Shown here: positions 25,888 through 35,436 of the stretch, piece by piece | How the letters are laid out: every line of letters begins with the position of its first letter | Position numbering within the stretch: the stretch's first letter is position 1 | NCBI GenBank assembly: GCA_964480915.1 | Contig: CAYZRS010000028.1 | Span: forward strand, 1-64,000 | Direction of reading: 5' to 3' | DNA length: 64,000 bases | Source of the DNA: CAWGCE01 sp964480915 | GTDB lineage: Bacteria > Planctomycetota > Planctomycetia > Pirellulales > Pirellulaceae | Made by a program: the position numbers and the translations under genes | The notes under the pieces: generated by a model | Database searches by the model: none | Told to the model about the DNA's origin: nothing | The model's input: only the letters and a program-made list of their open reading frames with translations

Positions 25888-28281
25888 ATGCTCCATCCAA
25901 TTACCACTCGAGTCGCGACGCCTGCGACCGGTCTCTTGCTCGCATTGCTCTTTTCTTGCTCGGTCGCGCCGGCGCAAGAAACCGACAAGCCAAACGACGA
26001 CCCAGCCAAATTAACGGTCGAGCGAATTTTCGGTAAGAAGGACTTCAAGACAGGTTCCTTCGGTCCTTTCAAATGGCTGGACGAAGGAGAATCGTACACG
26101 GCGCTGGAGAAAATTGAATCGACCGAAACGGACGCGACCGCTCCCGATTCAGAATCGCCAGCGGAGGCGAATTCGGAAACGGGCGAAGAGGCCAATGAGG
26201 AAAAGCCGAAACCGCAGCGTCAACTGGTGAAATACGACACCGCCAGCGGCGATGCCAGCGTGCTGATCAAGGCCGCACAGTGGATCCCTGCTGATGCTGA
26301 AAAGCAACTGGATATCGATGACTACGAATGGTCGGACGATAAGACCAAGCTGTTGCTCTTCACGAACACAAAGAAGGTCTGGCGTTACAACACCAAAGGC
26401 GACTACTGGGTTCTCGACATTGAATCGGGAAAGCTGCAACAGGTCGGTAGCGACGCGGAAGAATCGACGCTGATGTTCGCCAAATTTTCGCCAGGGGGTG
26501 ACCGGGTCGCCTACGTGCGCGAGAACAACATTTATGTCGAAGATTTGGCCAGCGGCAAGACGACCGCCCTGACCGATGACGGAACCGACAAGCTAATCAA
26601 CGGCACCTTCGATTGGGTCTACGAAGAAGAACTCGATCTGCGTGACGGATTTCGCTGGAGCCCTGATGGCAAGCAGATTGCCTATTGGCAACTCGATTCG
26701 AACGGCATCGAAGATTTCTACATGATCAACAACACGGATGAACTCTATCCCGTGCTGACTCCCCTACCCTACCCGAAAGTCGGCACCACGAATTCTTCTT
26801 GCCGCATTGGCACCGTTCCGGCGGACGGTGGCGAAACGACCTGGATGGAAATTCCTGGCGAGGCTCGCGAAAACTACCTCGCCACGATGGAATGGCTGGC
26901 CGACAGCTCGGGCCTATTAATCGAACAACTCAATCGCTTGCAGAACGAGCGCACTTTGTGGCAAACGGATGCCGCAACGGGCGAGAGCAAGACAATCTTC
27001 CAAGACGAGGACAAAGCCTGGATCGACATGCGAGCCAAATTCGAATGGTTCGAATCCGATGCGGATCGTTTAGTGCTTAGTGAACGAGACGGCTGGCGTC
27101 ACGCTTACCGAATTCGGTTGCAAGATGGCGAAGTCAAGCTGCTGACCCCAGGCGACTACGACGTGATTGACCTCTTGGGAATGGCTGGCGAGACGACCGG
27201 CGATGGCCACCTCTACTTCACCGCTTCGCCAGACAGTCCGATTCATCAGTACCTCTACCGCGTCCCCGTCGAAGGTGGGCCGGCCGAGCGACTCACACCG
27301 GACTCGCAAAAAGGATTTCATACCTACAACATTGCCCCCAACGGAAAATGGGCTACCCACACCTTCTCTGCGATGGGACAGATGCCGACGATCGAACTCG
27401 TCTCCTTACCCAGTCATCAGACGATTCGCATCTTGCAAGACAATGAAGCGCCCAAAGCAAAGCTCGCGAACGTTGAGCGAGGCGACTTGGAATTTTTTCG
27501 CATGTCACTGAAGCTCTCGGAGAGCGATCGACCATTGCGAGTCGACGGATGGATGATGCTGCCCCCGCAGTTCGATCGCTCGAAGAAGTATCCACTTCTT
27601 TTCTACGTCTACACCGAACCTTGGGGACAGACGGCGAGAGATACTTGGGGTGGCGATCGTTACCTTTGGCACCTGATGCTGACCCAACAGGGCTACATCG
27701 TCGCTTCGATCGACAATCGTGGCACTCCGGCGCCGCGCGGACGGGAATGGCGTAAGGCGATCTACGAAAAGATCGGCATCGTCAACATTTCGGACCAAGC
27801 GGCAGGTGCCCGTAAGATCAGCCAACTCCCGTTCGTGGATAAGAATCGGATCGGGGTTTGGGGTTGGAGCGGTGGTGGCTCGGCGACACTCAACGCGATG
27901 TTTCAGTACCCCGAGGTTTACCAAACCGGCGTCTCGGTCGCGCCGATCGGCGACATGAAGCTGTATGACACGATTTACCAAGAACGCTACATGGGGCTCC
28001 CCGACACCAACGCCGAGGGTTACGAACAGGGTTCTGCCGTCACTCACGCCAAGAATTTGCAAGGGCACCTGCTACTCATCCACGGCACCGCCGACGACAA
28101 CGTCCACTACCAGAACGCCGAAGTCGTCATCAACGAACTGATCAAGCACAAACGACCTTTCGACATGATGTCATACCCCAACCGAGCTCACGGCATCCGT
28201 AAAGGGAAAGGTACGCGGGTCCATCTATTCGAACTCATGACGCGTTACCTCAACGCAAATCTCCCGGCAGGCGGCAAGTAA
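25888..28281 (+). CDS. Dipeptidyl peptidase IV-type S9 serine peptidase
   Basis: A 797-residue exported peptidase. Residues 1-30 form a signal peptide ending near APAQ. The N-terminal beta-propeller (DPPIV_N, about residues 60-470) contains the substrate-N-terminus-binding pair in WVYEEEL. The C-terminal alpha/beta-hydrolase domain carries Ser661 in GWSGGGS, Asp736 in HGTADDNVH and His768 in NRAHGI, with the same spacing as human DPP4. The nucleophile elbow is GWSGGG instead of the more common GWSYGG. It should release dipeptides from the N-terminus of peptides outside the cytoplasm. The frame is open upstream to 25579, but only the ATG at 25888 gives a signal peptide. Confidence 0.95.
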   Translation: MLHPITTRVATPATGLLLALLFSCSVAPAQETDKPNDDPAKLTVERIFGKKDFKTGSFGPFKWLDEGESYTALEKIESTETDATAPDSESPAEANSETGEEANEEKPKPQRQLVKYDTASGDASVLIKAAQWIPADAEKQLDIDDYEWSDDKTKLLLFTNTKKVWRYNTKGDYWVLDIESGKLQQVGSDAEESTLMFAKFSPGGDRVAYVRENNIYVEDLASGKTTALTDDGTDKLINGTFDWVYEEELDLRDGFRWSPDGKQIAYWQLDSNGIEDFYMINNTDELYPVLTPLPYPKVGTTNSSCRIGTVPADGGETTWMEIPGEARENYLATMEWLADSSGLLIEQLNRLQNERTLWQTDAATGESKTIFQDEDKAWIDMRAKFEWFESDADRLVLSERDGWRHAYRIRLQDGEVKLLTPGDYDVIDLLGMAGETTGDGHLYFTASPDSPIHQYLYRVPVEGGPAERLTPDSQKGFHTYNIAPNGKWATHTFSAMGQMPTIELVSLPSHQTIRILQDNEAPKAKLANVERGDLEFFRMSLKLSESDRPLRVDGWMMLPPQFDRSKKYPLLFYVYTEPWGQTARDTWGGDRYLWHLMLTQQGYIVASIDNRGTPAPRGREWRKAIYEKIGIVNISDQAAGARKISQLPFVDKNRIGVWGWSGGGSATLNAMFQYPEVYQTGVSVAPIGDMKLYDTIYQERYMGLPDTNAEGYEQGSAVTHAKNLQGHLLLIHGTADDNVHYQNAEVVINELIKHKRPFDMMSYPNRAHGIRKGKGTRVHLFELMTRYLNANLPAGGK

Positions 28282-28369
28282 CCGGCCCGCCTGCGCCACA
28301 GACCTGCGGCCGCTAGACAGAAACCTGACGGACCGCGACGATGGAAGGGCGGCCGAGCATTCCAGGTGG

Positions 28370-29935
28370 ATGGCAGGAGCCGACAAGTTGATCAGGAGCC
28401 TCAAGTTGCCCGACGTTCGTTCTACTCTGCCGCCGGCCTCCTTTGCCGTGAACAGCCTGGTCAGAAATTGTCTCGCCACCAGTTTGCTGGTGTTGGTCTG
28501 CGCGGGTTGTCCGCAGCAAACAGCTCCGCCGCAGCCGACGCCCCCCTCCACGGAACCGGCCAAGCCGCTGCGGCTGATTGTTGTTGACGATCCCGATTTG
28601 GCCGCTGCGGCCAATCGACAATGGAATGCACGGTCGGAAACACAGCTCCACATCGTCGCATGGACAAGGGCCGAATTGCAATCGGCAATCGAAGCGACAG
28701 CCGATGATCGGCAAGCACTGTCTGCCGATGCCGTGATTTACCCAGTCGAGACGATGAGCGATTTGGTGCAGCGCGAGTTGATTTCCGAGATGCCCGACTT
28801 CGTTCGCCGTGGCAACTTCGCCAGCGATGATTATGCAGAGGACGATTTGCTACCGTTGGTCCGAAGCGTGTCGACACGCTGGGGGACACAGACTTACGCC
28901 GTCTCCTTGGGCCAGCCGGTGATGGTGCTTGGCTACCGAGCCGACATTCTAGAATGCGTCGGCGCCCGACCACCGAAGACATGGGACGAGTTGAACCAAC
29001 TTGTCGAAACGATTGCGTCTTTTGACTTCTCTTCGCACGAAGCCTTGAAGCCGGAATTTGTATTGGCTCAACCATTGAGTGGCAACTGGGCTGCCGAAAC
29101 GCTATTGGCGAGAGCCGTCGCAGCGGCTCGCAGCCGAGCTCGGTTCTCCACGCTGTTTGACCTTCGTTCGATGGACGCCATGATCGGTAACGATGCCTAC
29201 GTCCAAGCGCTCACCACCATGCTGGCTCAACAGAAGCATGGCAGCGAATTGGCAAAGGAGTGGAACCCGGGCGACTCGATGGAAGCTTTGCGGAGCGGCC
29301 GCTGCGCTCTGGCGATCGGCTGGCCTCAAGTGCAACTCAACTCTGACACGCAATCGCCCGTCGCAGAGTCCGTCCCAGCGCGGCGCAGGATACAGATGGT
29401 GCCCTTGCCCGGCAGCGAGCGGGTCTTCAGCGTCTCGTCGCAAGAATGGCAGACACTCGAAAATGGTGGAAGTCAAAACGTCACTTACTTACCAGCGGCC
29501 GGACGTTGCGGCTCGGTCCTCAAACGAACACGACGTCAACGCGCCGCCTGGGGGATGTTGGCTCGATTGTCAGGGCAAGAATGGGGGATGTCGGTGTGCA
29601 GCGCCAGCCAGTCGTCAGCAATCTTTCGGTACAGCCAGCGGGCCAGCGTCGATCGCTGGCTGGGAACGGATTGGTCGACCGAGACATCCGACGCATATGC
29701 GGACGCAGTGAAAGACTCGTTGTCGAATCTTCTGTTTGTGAGCTCGCCTCGCCTCCCGTTCGCCGACAAGTATCGGTCGACACTCGCAACCGCCGTTCGG
29801 AAAACGCAGGAGGGCGACGAGACAGCGGCCGCGGCATTGGCAGCCGCCGCGAAAGCCTGGAATGAGATCACCGAAAAGGCCGAAAAGTCGAAGCAATCGG
29901 CCGCTTACCACCTGAGCCTGGGCCTCGAACCGTAG
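28370..29935 (+). CDS. Solute-binding lipoprotein (periplasmic binding fold)
   Basis: A 521-residue protein with a hydrophobic segment and a lipobox (LVCAGC, Cys47), followed by a Pro/Thr-rich linker and a type 2 periplasmic-binding fold. Stretches such as VIYPVETMSDLVQREL, TYAVSLGQPVMVLGYRADIL, PPKTWDELNQLVETI and SMEALRSGRCALAIGW are typical of family 1 extracellular solute-binding proteins (sugar type). The long N-terminus before the hydrophobic core suggests the true start may be later, for example GTG 28448, but AGGTGG lies just before ATG 28370. No permease or ATPase lies next to it. It is followed by mqnA after 130 bases. The ligand is unknown. Confidence 0.82.
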   Translation: MAGADKLIRSLKLPDVRSTLPPASFAVNSLVRNCLATSLLVLVCAGCPQQTAPPQPTPPSTEPAKPLRLIVVDDPDLAAAANRQWNARSETQLHIVAWTRAELQSAIEATADDRQALSADAVIYPVETMSDLVQRELISEMPDFVRRGNFASDDYAEDDLLPLVRSVSTRWGTQTYAVSLGQPVMVLGYRADILECVGARPPKTWDELNQLVETIASFDFSSHEALKPEFVLAQPLSGNWAAETLLARAVAAARSRARFSTLFDLRSMDAMIGNDAYVQALTTMLAQQKHGSELAKEWNPGDSMEALRSGRCALAIGWPQVQLNSDTQSPVAESVPARRRIQMVPLPGSERVFSVSSQEWQTLENGGSQNVTYLPAAGRCGSVLKRTRRQRAAWGMLARLSGQEWGMSVCSASQSSAIFRYSQRASVDRWLGTDWSTETSDAYADAVKDSLSNLLFVSSPRLPFADKYRSTLATAVRKTQEGDETAAAALAAAAKAWNEITEKAEKSKQSAAYHLSLGLEP

Positions 29936-30065
29936 CGCAATCGTCCTTCCTATGCAAGCTTTGACGGTCGGTTAAAACGGACCCTGGAATTCGGTTCCTT
30001 CTCTACAGGACCGATTCCATTCCGGCTATAATCCGCGATTCGCTCCACACGAGATTCGCTTTCGA

Positions 30066-30860
30066 ATGATGACGCCAAATTTAGAACGTTCACTACGCAT
30101 CGGCGCAGTTTCTTATCTCAACACCAAGCCCTTGGTGCATGAGCTGAAGAGGTTGGCGCCGCGGGCAAAACTTTCGTTCGATTTGCCAAGTCGGCTCGCA
30201 GATCAACTGTCGCAGGGCAAGTTAGACGTGGCATTGATTCCATCCGTGGAATTCTTACAAGACCCCGACTATGTGCAGGTCTCCGACGCTTGCATCGGGT
30301 GCATCGGGCCGGTGTTGAGCGTGAAGCTCTACAGCAAAGTACCTCCGAACGAAATACGGACGCTGGCACTGGACGAAGGTTCCCGCACCAGCGCCGCGAT
30401 GGTGCAAGTCTGGTTAGCCGACCGTTTCGGTGTGCGACCAGATCTGTGCGCCTTGCCGATTGGTGATGGGCTGCGCGACGCTTGCACCGATGCCGTTCTA
30501 CTCATTGGCGATCGGGCGATCGGAACGCAATCCGCCACCTACCCACTCGAATGGGACATGGGGGAACATTGGATTCGCGATTACAAAGCGCCTTTTGTTT
30601 TTGCGGTTTGGACGGCCCGTCGCGGTATGGAGCTGGGGCAATTGAGCACAGCGCTCTCGCAGGCGCGGGACAGCGGGCTGGCTCACTTGCCAGAAATTGC
30701 GGCGCAAGAATGCCGCCACGTAAACATGACAGAGTCTGATTGCCTTGCTTATCTGCGCGATAACCTTTACTTTCGATTCGGTGAAGAGCAAGCCCGCGGC
30801 CTGCAATTGTTCCGCGATCTGACAGCCGAATACGGTTTACTCAGTCGAGTCACTCCATAG
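30066..30860 (+). CDS. mqnA: Chorismate dehydratase of futalosine menaquinone pathway
   Basis: A 264-residue MqnA, which dehydrates chorismate to 3-[(1-carboxyvinyl)oxy]benzoate, the first step of the futalosine route to menaquinone. Visible family segments are RIGAVSYLNTKPLV at the N-terminus, KLDVALIPSVEFL, DEGSRTSAAMVQVWL, AVLLIGDRAI and the YPLEWDMGEHW segment. The product is cytoplasmic and has the usual length. It starts with ATGATG, so either may be used. Its stop codon is 3 bases before the start of mqnC, indicating an operon. Confidence 0.95.
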   Translation: MMTPNLERSLRIGAVSYLNTKPLVHELKRLAPRAKLSFDLPSRLADQLSQGKLDVALIPSVEFLQDPDYVQVSDACIGCIGPVLSVKLYSKVPPNEIRTLALDEGSRTSAAMVQVWLADRFGVRPDLCALPIGDGLRDACTDAVLLIGDRAIGTQSATYPLEWDMGEHWIRDYKAPFVFAVWTARRGMELGQLSTALSQARDSGLAHLPEIAAQECRHVNMTESDCLAYLRDNLYFRFGEEQARGLQLFRDLTAEYGLLSRVTP

Positions 30861-30863
30861 GAA

Positions 30864-32009
30864 TTGTTGAACGACACGATGATTGCTTCGATCCTGGAAA
30901 AAGCGGTGGCCGGCGAACGACTGACTCGGGACGACGGTCTGAAATTGTTGCAATCGCACGATTTGGCCGCCATCGGATCGGCGGCCGACGCGGTCACGAA
31001 ACGGCTCCATCCTGAGCCTTACCGCACCTACAACATCGATCGTAATATCAATTACACGAATGTGTGCACTGCCGTCTGCCACTTCTGCGCGTTCTACCGT
31101 ACGCCTGGCCACGAGGAAGGCTACACGCTACCGCGTGAAGAGTTGCTGAAGAAGGTAGACGAAACGGTCGAATTGGGCGGCAACCAAATCCTGATGCAGG
31201 GCGGCTTGCACCCGAAGTATAAGCTCGAATGGTATGAAGAGCTGCTCTCGGATATCCGCCAACGTCAACCATCGATTAACGTCCACGGGTTTAGTCCACC
31301 CGAAATCCATCACTTCACAAAGGTCAACAATCTGCCTTTGAAAACGGTGTTGGAACGTTTGCAGGCGGCCGGACTGGGCAGTTTGCCGGGAGGCGGAGCC
31401 GAAATCTTGGTCGACCGAGTTCGCAACGAACTCACGCGTGGCAAAGTGATGACTGAGGATTGGCTCAATGTCATGCGGGTCTGGCACGAACTGGGCGGCA
31501 AGAGCAGCGCAACGATGATGTTCGGCCATGTGGAGACTTTAGAGGAACGAGTGGAGCACATGGAACGTGTGCGTCAGCTGCAAGATGAGACCAACGGGTT
31601 CACAGCGTTTATCTCTTGGACTTTTCAGCCAGACAACACGGCGATGGACCACATCCCACCCACCGGTCCGTTCGAGTATCTCAAAACCCAAGCCATTTCA
31701 CGCCTATATCTCGACAACGTGCCCAACATTCAATCCAGTTGGGTAACGCAAGGCTTACGAATTGGTCAGCTGTCGCTGCTGTTTGGTGCCAACGACATGG
31801 GCAGCCTGATGATCGAGGAAAACGTGGTCGCGGAAGCGGGCACGGTCCATCATCTGTCGCTCGATCAGATTCGATCGGCCATATCTAAGCTCGGTTATCA
31901 ACCTCGCCAACGGGACGTGTTTTACAACCTGCTTGACGAAGATCATGAACGTCGCGCGATCGAAGCGAATCGCAGTCCGCGGGCTCAAGAGCTTGTCCAA
32001 CTGGGCTGA
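30864..32009 (+). CDS. mqnC: Cyclic dehypoxanthinyl futalosine synthase (radical SAM)
   Basis: A 381-residue radical SAM enzyme that converts dehypoxanthine futalosine to its cyclic form. The [4Fe-4S] cluster motif is C68xxxC72xxC75 (NVCTAVCHFCAFYR). Characteristic MqnC stretches follow: GGNQILMQGGLHP, FSPPEIHHF, and ISWTFQPDNTAM. The MqnE homologue has a different pattern. The product starts at TTG 30864 or, with little change, at ATG 30879. It lies directly after mqnA (3-base gap), supporting a menaquinone operon. Confidence 0.95.
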   Translation: MLNDTMIASILEKAVAGERLTRDDGLKLLQSHDLAAIGSAADAVTKRLHPEPYRTYNIDRNINYTNVCTAVCHFCAFYRTPGHEEGYTLPREELLKKVDETVELGGNQILMQGGLHPKYKLEWYEELLSDIRQRQPSINVHGFSPPEIHHFTKVNNLPLKTVLERLQAAGLGSLPGGGAEILVDRVRNELTRGKVMTEDWLNVMRVWHELGGKSSATMMFGHVETLEERVEHMERVRQLQDETNGFTAFISWTFQPDNTAMDHIPPTGPFEYLKTQAISRLYLDNVPNIQSSWVTQGLRIGQLSLLFGANDMGSLMIEENVVAEAGTVHHLSLDQIRSAISKLGYQPRQRDVFYNLLDEDHERRAIEANRSPRAQELVQLG

Positions 32010-32229
32010 ACGCTCTCTTTTTGAGCGGATGTCGTCGCTGCTGGGACGTGCAGTCTCCTACGACCCCAACATCCGGCACAACCAAAACGCTGGTTTCTTC
32101 TCCTAGGGTTGCTCTCACGCTTCCCCGCAAACAGCTGGCAGGGGTGAGCTATGGTCTCACTGTGCCCCCCGCAGGGCTCCGGTCCGCGCTTGCGCTCCAT
32201 CTACAGACCATCGATCGCGATTAACGAAC

Positions 32230-32994
32230 ATGATTCACGTCCGAGAACTCACGAAGTCCTATTCCGATCTGCGCCGTGGCCAGTTCTTCGCATTATCGGG
32301 TGTGACATTCGACGCCATCCCGGGGCAGATCTATGGATTGCTCGGACCGAATGGCGCCGGGAAGACGACATTGCTGCGGATCCTGAGTACGATCCTGCGT
32401 CCTAGCGGTGGTACGGCCACGATTAATGGCAGCGATGTCGTGACTCAGCCGGCCGTCGTACGATGCCAAATCGGATTCGTTTCGAACAACACCGCCGTTT
32501 ATGACCGCATGACCGCCGCCGAGATGGTTGAGTATTTCGGCCGTTTGCATGGCCTGGATGATGCGACGCTCTACGAACGGATGGATACGATCTTCGGTCG
32601 GCTCGACATGGACGAAATCCGCGACACGCTGGGGGCAAAAATGTCGACCGGCATGAAACAAAAAGTCTCGATCGCTCGGGCGCTGATTCACGACCCGCCC
32701 GTTCTCATCTTCGATGAAGCGACCGTCGGCTTGGATGTGCTGGTCGCACGAGCGCTGCTAGACATCATCAGCGACCTACGAGATCAGGGAAAGTGCATCA
32801 TTTTCTCGACACACATCATGCGGGAAGTGGAACGACTCTGCGATCGGATTGCGATCATGCACCGGGGACATGTCCTGGCAGAGGGCACAATCCCCGACCT
32901 TGTGAATCACTACGAAGAAGACGACCTTGAAGAACTATTCTTCGGTCTCATCACCGAACACAACGCAAGGAACAATGTGACGGTCACCGTTTAG
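32230..32994 (+). CDS. ABC transporter ATP-binding protein, NatA type
   Basis: A 254-residue ABC ATPase. Walker A is GPNGAGKTT (residues 39-47), the signature region is MSTGMKQK (about 138-145), and Walker B is VLIFDE (158-163), followed by the switch-His motif FSTHIMREVERLCDRI. The degenerate signature STGMKQK is typical of NatA-like (Na+ efflux or ABC-2 export) ATPases. It is immediately followed (45 bases) by a permease fused to a CPBP protease, so both form one transporter. The ATG at 32230 is preceded by a region of 220 bases after mqnC without a gene. Confidence 0.93.
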   Translation: MIHVRELTKSYSDLRRGQFFALSGVTFDAIPGQIYGLLGPNGAGKTTLLRILSTILRPSGGTATINGSDVVTQPAVVRCQIGFVSNNTAVYDRMTAAEMVEYFGRLHGLDDATLYERMDTIFGRLDMDEIRDTLGAKMSTGMKQKVSIARALIHDPPVLIFDEATVGLDVLVARALLDIISDLRDQGKCIIFSTHIMREVERLCDRIAIMHRGHVLAEGTIPDLVNHYEEDDLEELFFGLITEHNARNNVTVTV

Positions 32995-33039
32995 CCTTTG
33001 AAAATCGGCTCGGTGTCATCGAGCGCGTGGGAAAAAACA

Positions 33040-35370
33040 ATGCAACCATCCATGTGGACCAATATCGGACTCATCTTCCGTCGTGAAGTGCGAGATCAAC
33101 TACGTGATCGACGAACATTGTTCATGATTGCGATCCTCCCCTTGCTGCTTTACCCGCTGATGGCAATGGCCTTCCTCCAGGTCACACAATTCCTGAAACG
33201 GCACCCGTCGAAAGTGCTGGTCGTCTCTCAGTCGCCATTACCGACCGATCCGCCACTCGTGATTGATGGCAGCGTTCCTTGGCTCAACGCAAGCGAAGCC
33301 GAGCTACTAGAAATCGAATACATGGAAACCGAGTTTCCATCTCCCGCCAAGGCGGCGGCACAAGCCTCCGCCATGATCGACGACCGAACATTCGACGCCG
33401 TCGTCTGCTTCCCGCCCCGATTCACCGAATACGTCGACGAGGTCCAGCGCCAGGCACTGGAAATGAAATCTGCTCAGACAGGTAGCGACGAGGAGAGCAT
33501 CTTCGACCTGTGCGAGGGAGCGACTGCTGGGACTTCCCCTGCCGCCCCGAACAGCGGCGAACCAGACCTCGGCTACGCGGCCAATGAGCCCCTGATTTAT
33601 TACAACGCGGCGATCGACAACTCACAAATAGCGTTCGAACGGGTAAGTTTCGTTCTCGAACAGTATCGTCGCAAGCTGACGATCGATACGAGGAAGCCGG
33701 TCGAAGCCGCGCCGGTCGTCGCTTCTCCCTTTGAACTGTCGGTCAAAGACACTTCGCGTCCGGTCGTGCGTCGAGCTCACATGTGGGCGAAGATCCTGCC
33801 ATTCGTCGTCCTCGTCTGGGCATTGACGGGCGCTTTCTATCCGGCGGTCGATACTTGTGCGGGCGAGAAAGAGCGCGGCACGCTCGAAACACTGCTCAGC
33901 AGTCCGGCTCAACGGATCGAGATCGTCATCGGTAAGCTGTTCACGATCATGCTCTTCAGCATCACAACCGCCGTGCTAAACCTGGCCTGCATCGCATTCA
34001 CCTCCTCGTTCCTGGTCACTCAACTTTCCGACGTGCTCGGCAATGCGGCCTCTGCCGTCGGACCGCCACCCGCCTCTACCTTCCTGTGGCTGCTGGTGAT
34101 CTTGATTCCCATCTCGGCCTTGTTCAGTGCCCTGTCCCTCGCTTTGGCGACGATGGCAAAAAGCACGAAAGAGGGGCAGTATTACCTCATGCCACTGCTG
34201 ATGGGCTTCATGCCCTTGATGATCTTGCCAACACTGCCTTCTGTCCAAATGGATTTGGGGACCGCCATCATTCCGGTGACAGGCGTTGTGCTGTTGCTGC
34301 GATTATTAATTGAAGGCCAATGGAGCCAAGCGATGCTCTATGCCGTCCCCGTACTGTTTACGACGCTTGTCTGTTGTTCGTTGGCCATTCGTTGGGCGGT
34401 GGATCAATTCAATAACGAAAATGTCCTGTTTCGTGAGAGCGAACGGTTCAGCATCCGCTTGTGGTTGCATCGCCTGTTCCGCGAACCGGCCCCCACTCCC
34501 ACCTTTGGTGCTGCCATTCTTTGTGGCGTCCTCATCCTTTTGATTCGATTCTTCAGCAGCCTAACCGCGACAATGCCCGCGTCATGGGGCGGCTTTGTTA
34601 TCGTCACTCTGATCACGCTCGTTTGCCTGGTTGCCGGGCCAGCCGTCCTGCTGGCCAATTCGATCACGTCGGAACCACGCAAGACACTGCTGCTACTTCG
34701 GCCCGAACGATGGCATGCGGTTCCCGCCGCCATGATGCTGGCCTTCTTCTTGCATCCATTGGCCATGGCCTTGATGACCGTCATCCGCCGCCTCTATCCG
34801 ATCGATACGGCCGCGTTGGAGCCACTGACGCAGATCTTCGCCTCGGCACCGAACATGTGGTGCCTGGTCGCTCTCTTCGCGATCGCACCGGCAATTTGTG
34901 AAGAGCTCGCGTTTCGCGGTTTCATCCTGTCGGGACTTCGTCACACCGGCAACAAATGGCGTGCCATCCTGATCTCCAGCCTCTTTTTCGGGGTGACGCA
35001 CGGTGTGCTTCAACAATCGATCGTCGCTTCGATCTTCGGCATGATCCTGGGTTATATCGCGATTCAATCGGGCAGCATTTTCCCCTGCATGGCGTTTCAT
35101 GCCGTCCACAACGCGATGGGGTTAGTGGCGACCGAATATGTGCCTTGGATCGTTGAACAGTACCCCGACCTCGGTTGGGCTTTTGAACAAATCACCGACT
35201 CGGCCGCGGGCGAACCTTCGCTCTATTCGTACGGTCCGGCGATCATTTTTCTGTCGTGCTTGATGTCAGCATTCATTTTGCGTTGGTTCAGTACCTTGCA
35301 GCACCAACGAAGTGACGAAGAGAAGTTGTGCGAAGCCTTGAAAAACCAACCAATTCAAGTTGCCGGCTAA
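33040..35370 (+). CDS. ABC-2 permease fused to CPBP intramembrane protease
   Basis: A 776-residue fusion. Residues about 1-470 are a NatB-like ABC-2 permease: an N-terminal helix (TLFMIAILPLLLYPLMAMAF), a long periplasmic insert of about 210 residues, and a group of five or six helices (WAKILPFVVLVWALTGAFYPAV onwards, AGEKERGTLETLLSSP). Residues about 590-740 are a CPBP (CAAX/Abi) protease domain with EELAFR (Glu621, Glu622, Arg626), His654 in GVTHG and HAVHN. These are the motifs of a glutamyl-type intramembrane peptidase, so a catalytic role is plausible. It follows the NatA-type gene. The start at ATG 33040 is preferred over TTG 32998. Such fusions occur in planctomycetes; the substrate is unknown. 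Confidence 0.88.
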   Translation: MQPSMWTNIGLIFRREVRDQLRDRRTLFMIAILPLLLYPLMAMAFLQVTQFLKRHPSKVLVVSQSPLPTDPPLVIDGSVPWLNASEAELLEIEYMETEFPSPAKAAAQASAMIDDRTFDAVVCFPPRFTEYVDEVQRQALEMKSAQTGSDEESIFDLCEGATAGTSPAAPNSGEPDLGYAANEPLIYYNAAIDNSQIAFERVSFVLEQYRRKLTIDTRKPVEAAPVVASPFELSVKDTSRPVVRRAHMWAKILPFVVLVWALTGAFYPAVDTCAGEKERGTLETLLSSPAQRIEIVIGKLFTIMLFSITTAVLNLACIAFTSSFLVTQLSDVLGNAASAVGPPPASTFLWLLVILIPISALFSALSLALATMAKSTKEGQYYLMPLLMGFMPLMILPTLPSVQMDLGTAIIPVTGVVLLLRLLIEGQWSQAMLYAVPVLFTTLVCCSLAIRWAVDQFNNENVLFRESERFSIRLWLHRLFREPAPTPTFGAAILCGVLILLIRFFSSLTATMPASWGGFVIVTLITLVCLVAGPAVLLANSITSEPRKTLLLLRPERWHAVPAAMMLAFFLHPLAMALMTVIRRLYPIDTAALEPLTQIFASAPNMWCLVALFAIAPAICEELAFRGFILSGLRHTGNKWRAILISSLFFGVTHGVLQQSIVASIFGMILGYIAIQSGSIFPCMAFHAVHNAMGLVATEYVPWIVEQYPDLGWAFEQITDSAAGEPSLYSYGPAIIFLSCLMSAFILRWFSTLQHQRSDEEKLCEALKNQPIQVAG

Positions 35371-35436
35371 CATCTCTGGCTGGGCAATTTATGACCAGGC
35401 CCTGTTGAGATCCGAAATGCCTTCTATATTGCCAAC

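Noticed and set aside
30864..32009. Assignment as mqnE instead of mqnC
   Set aside because: The ILMQGGLHP and WTFQPDNT segments and overall length fit MqnC; MqnE has different motifs around the cluster.
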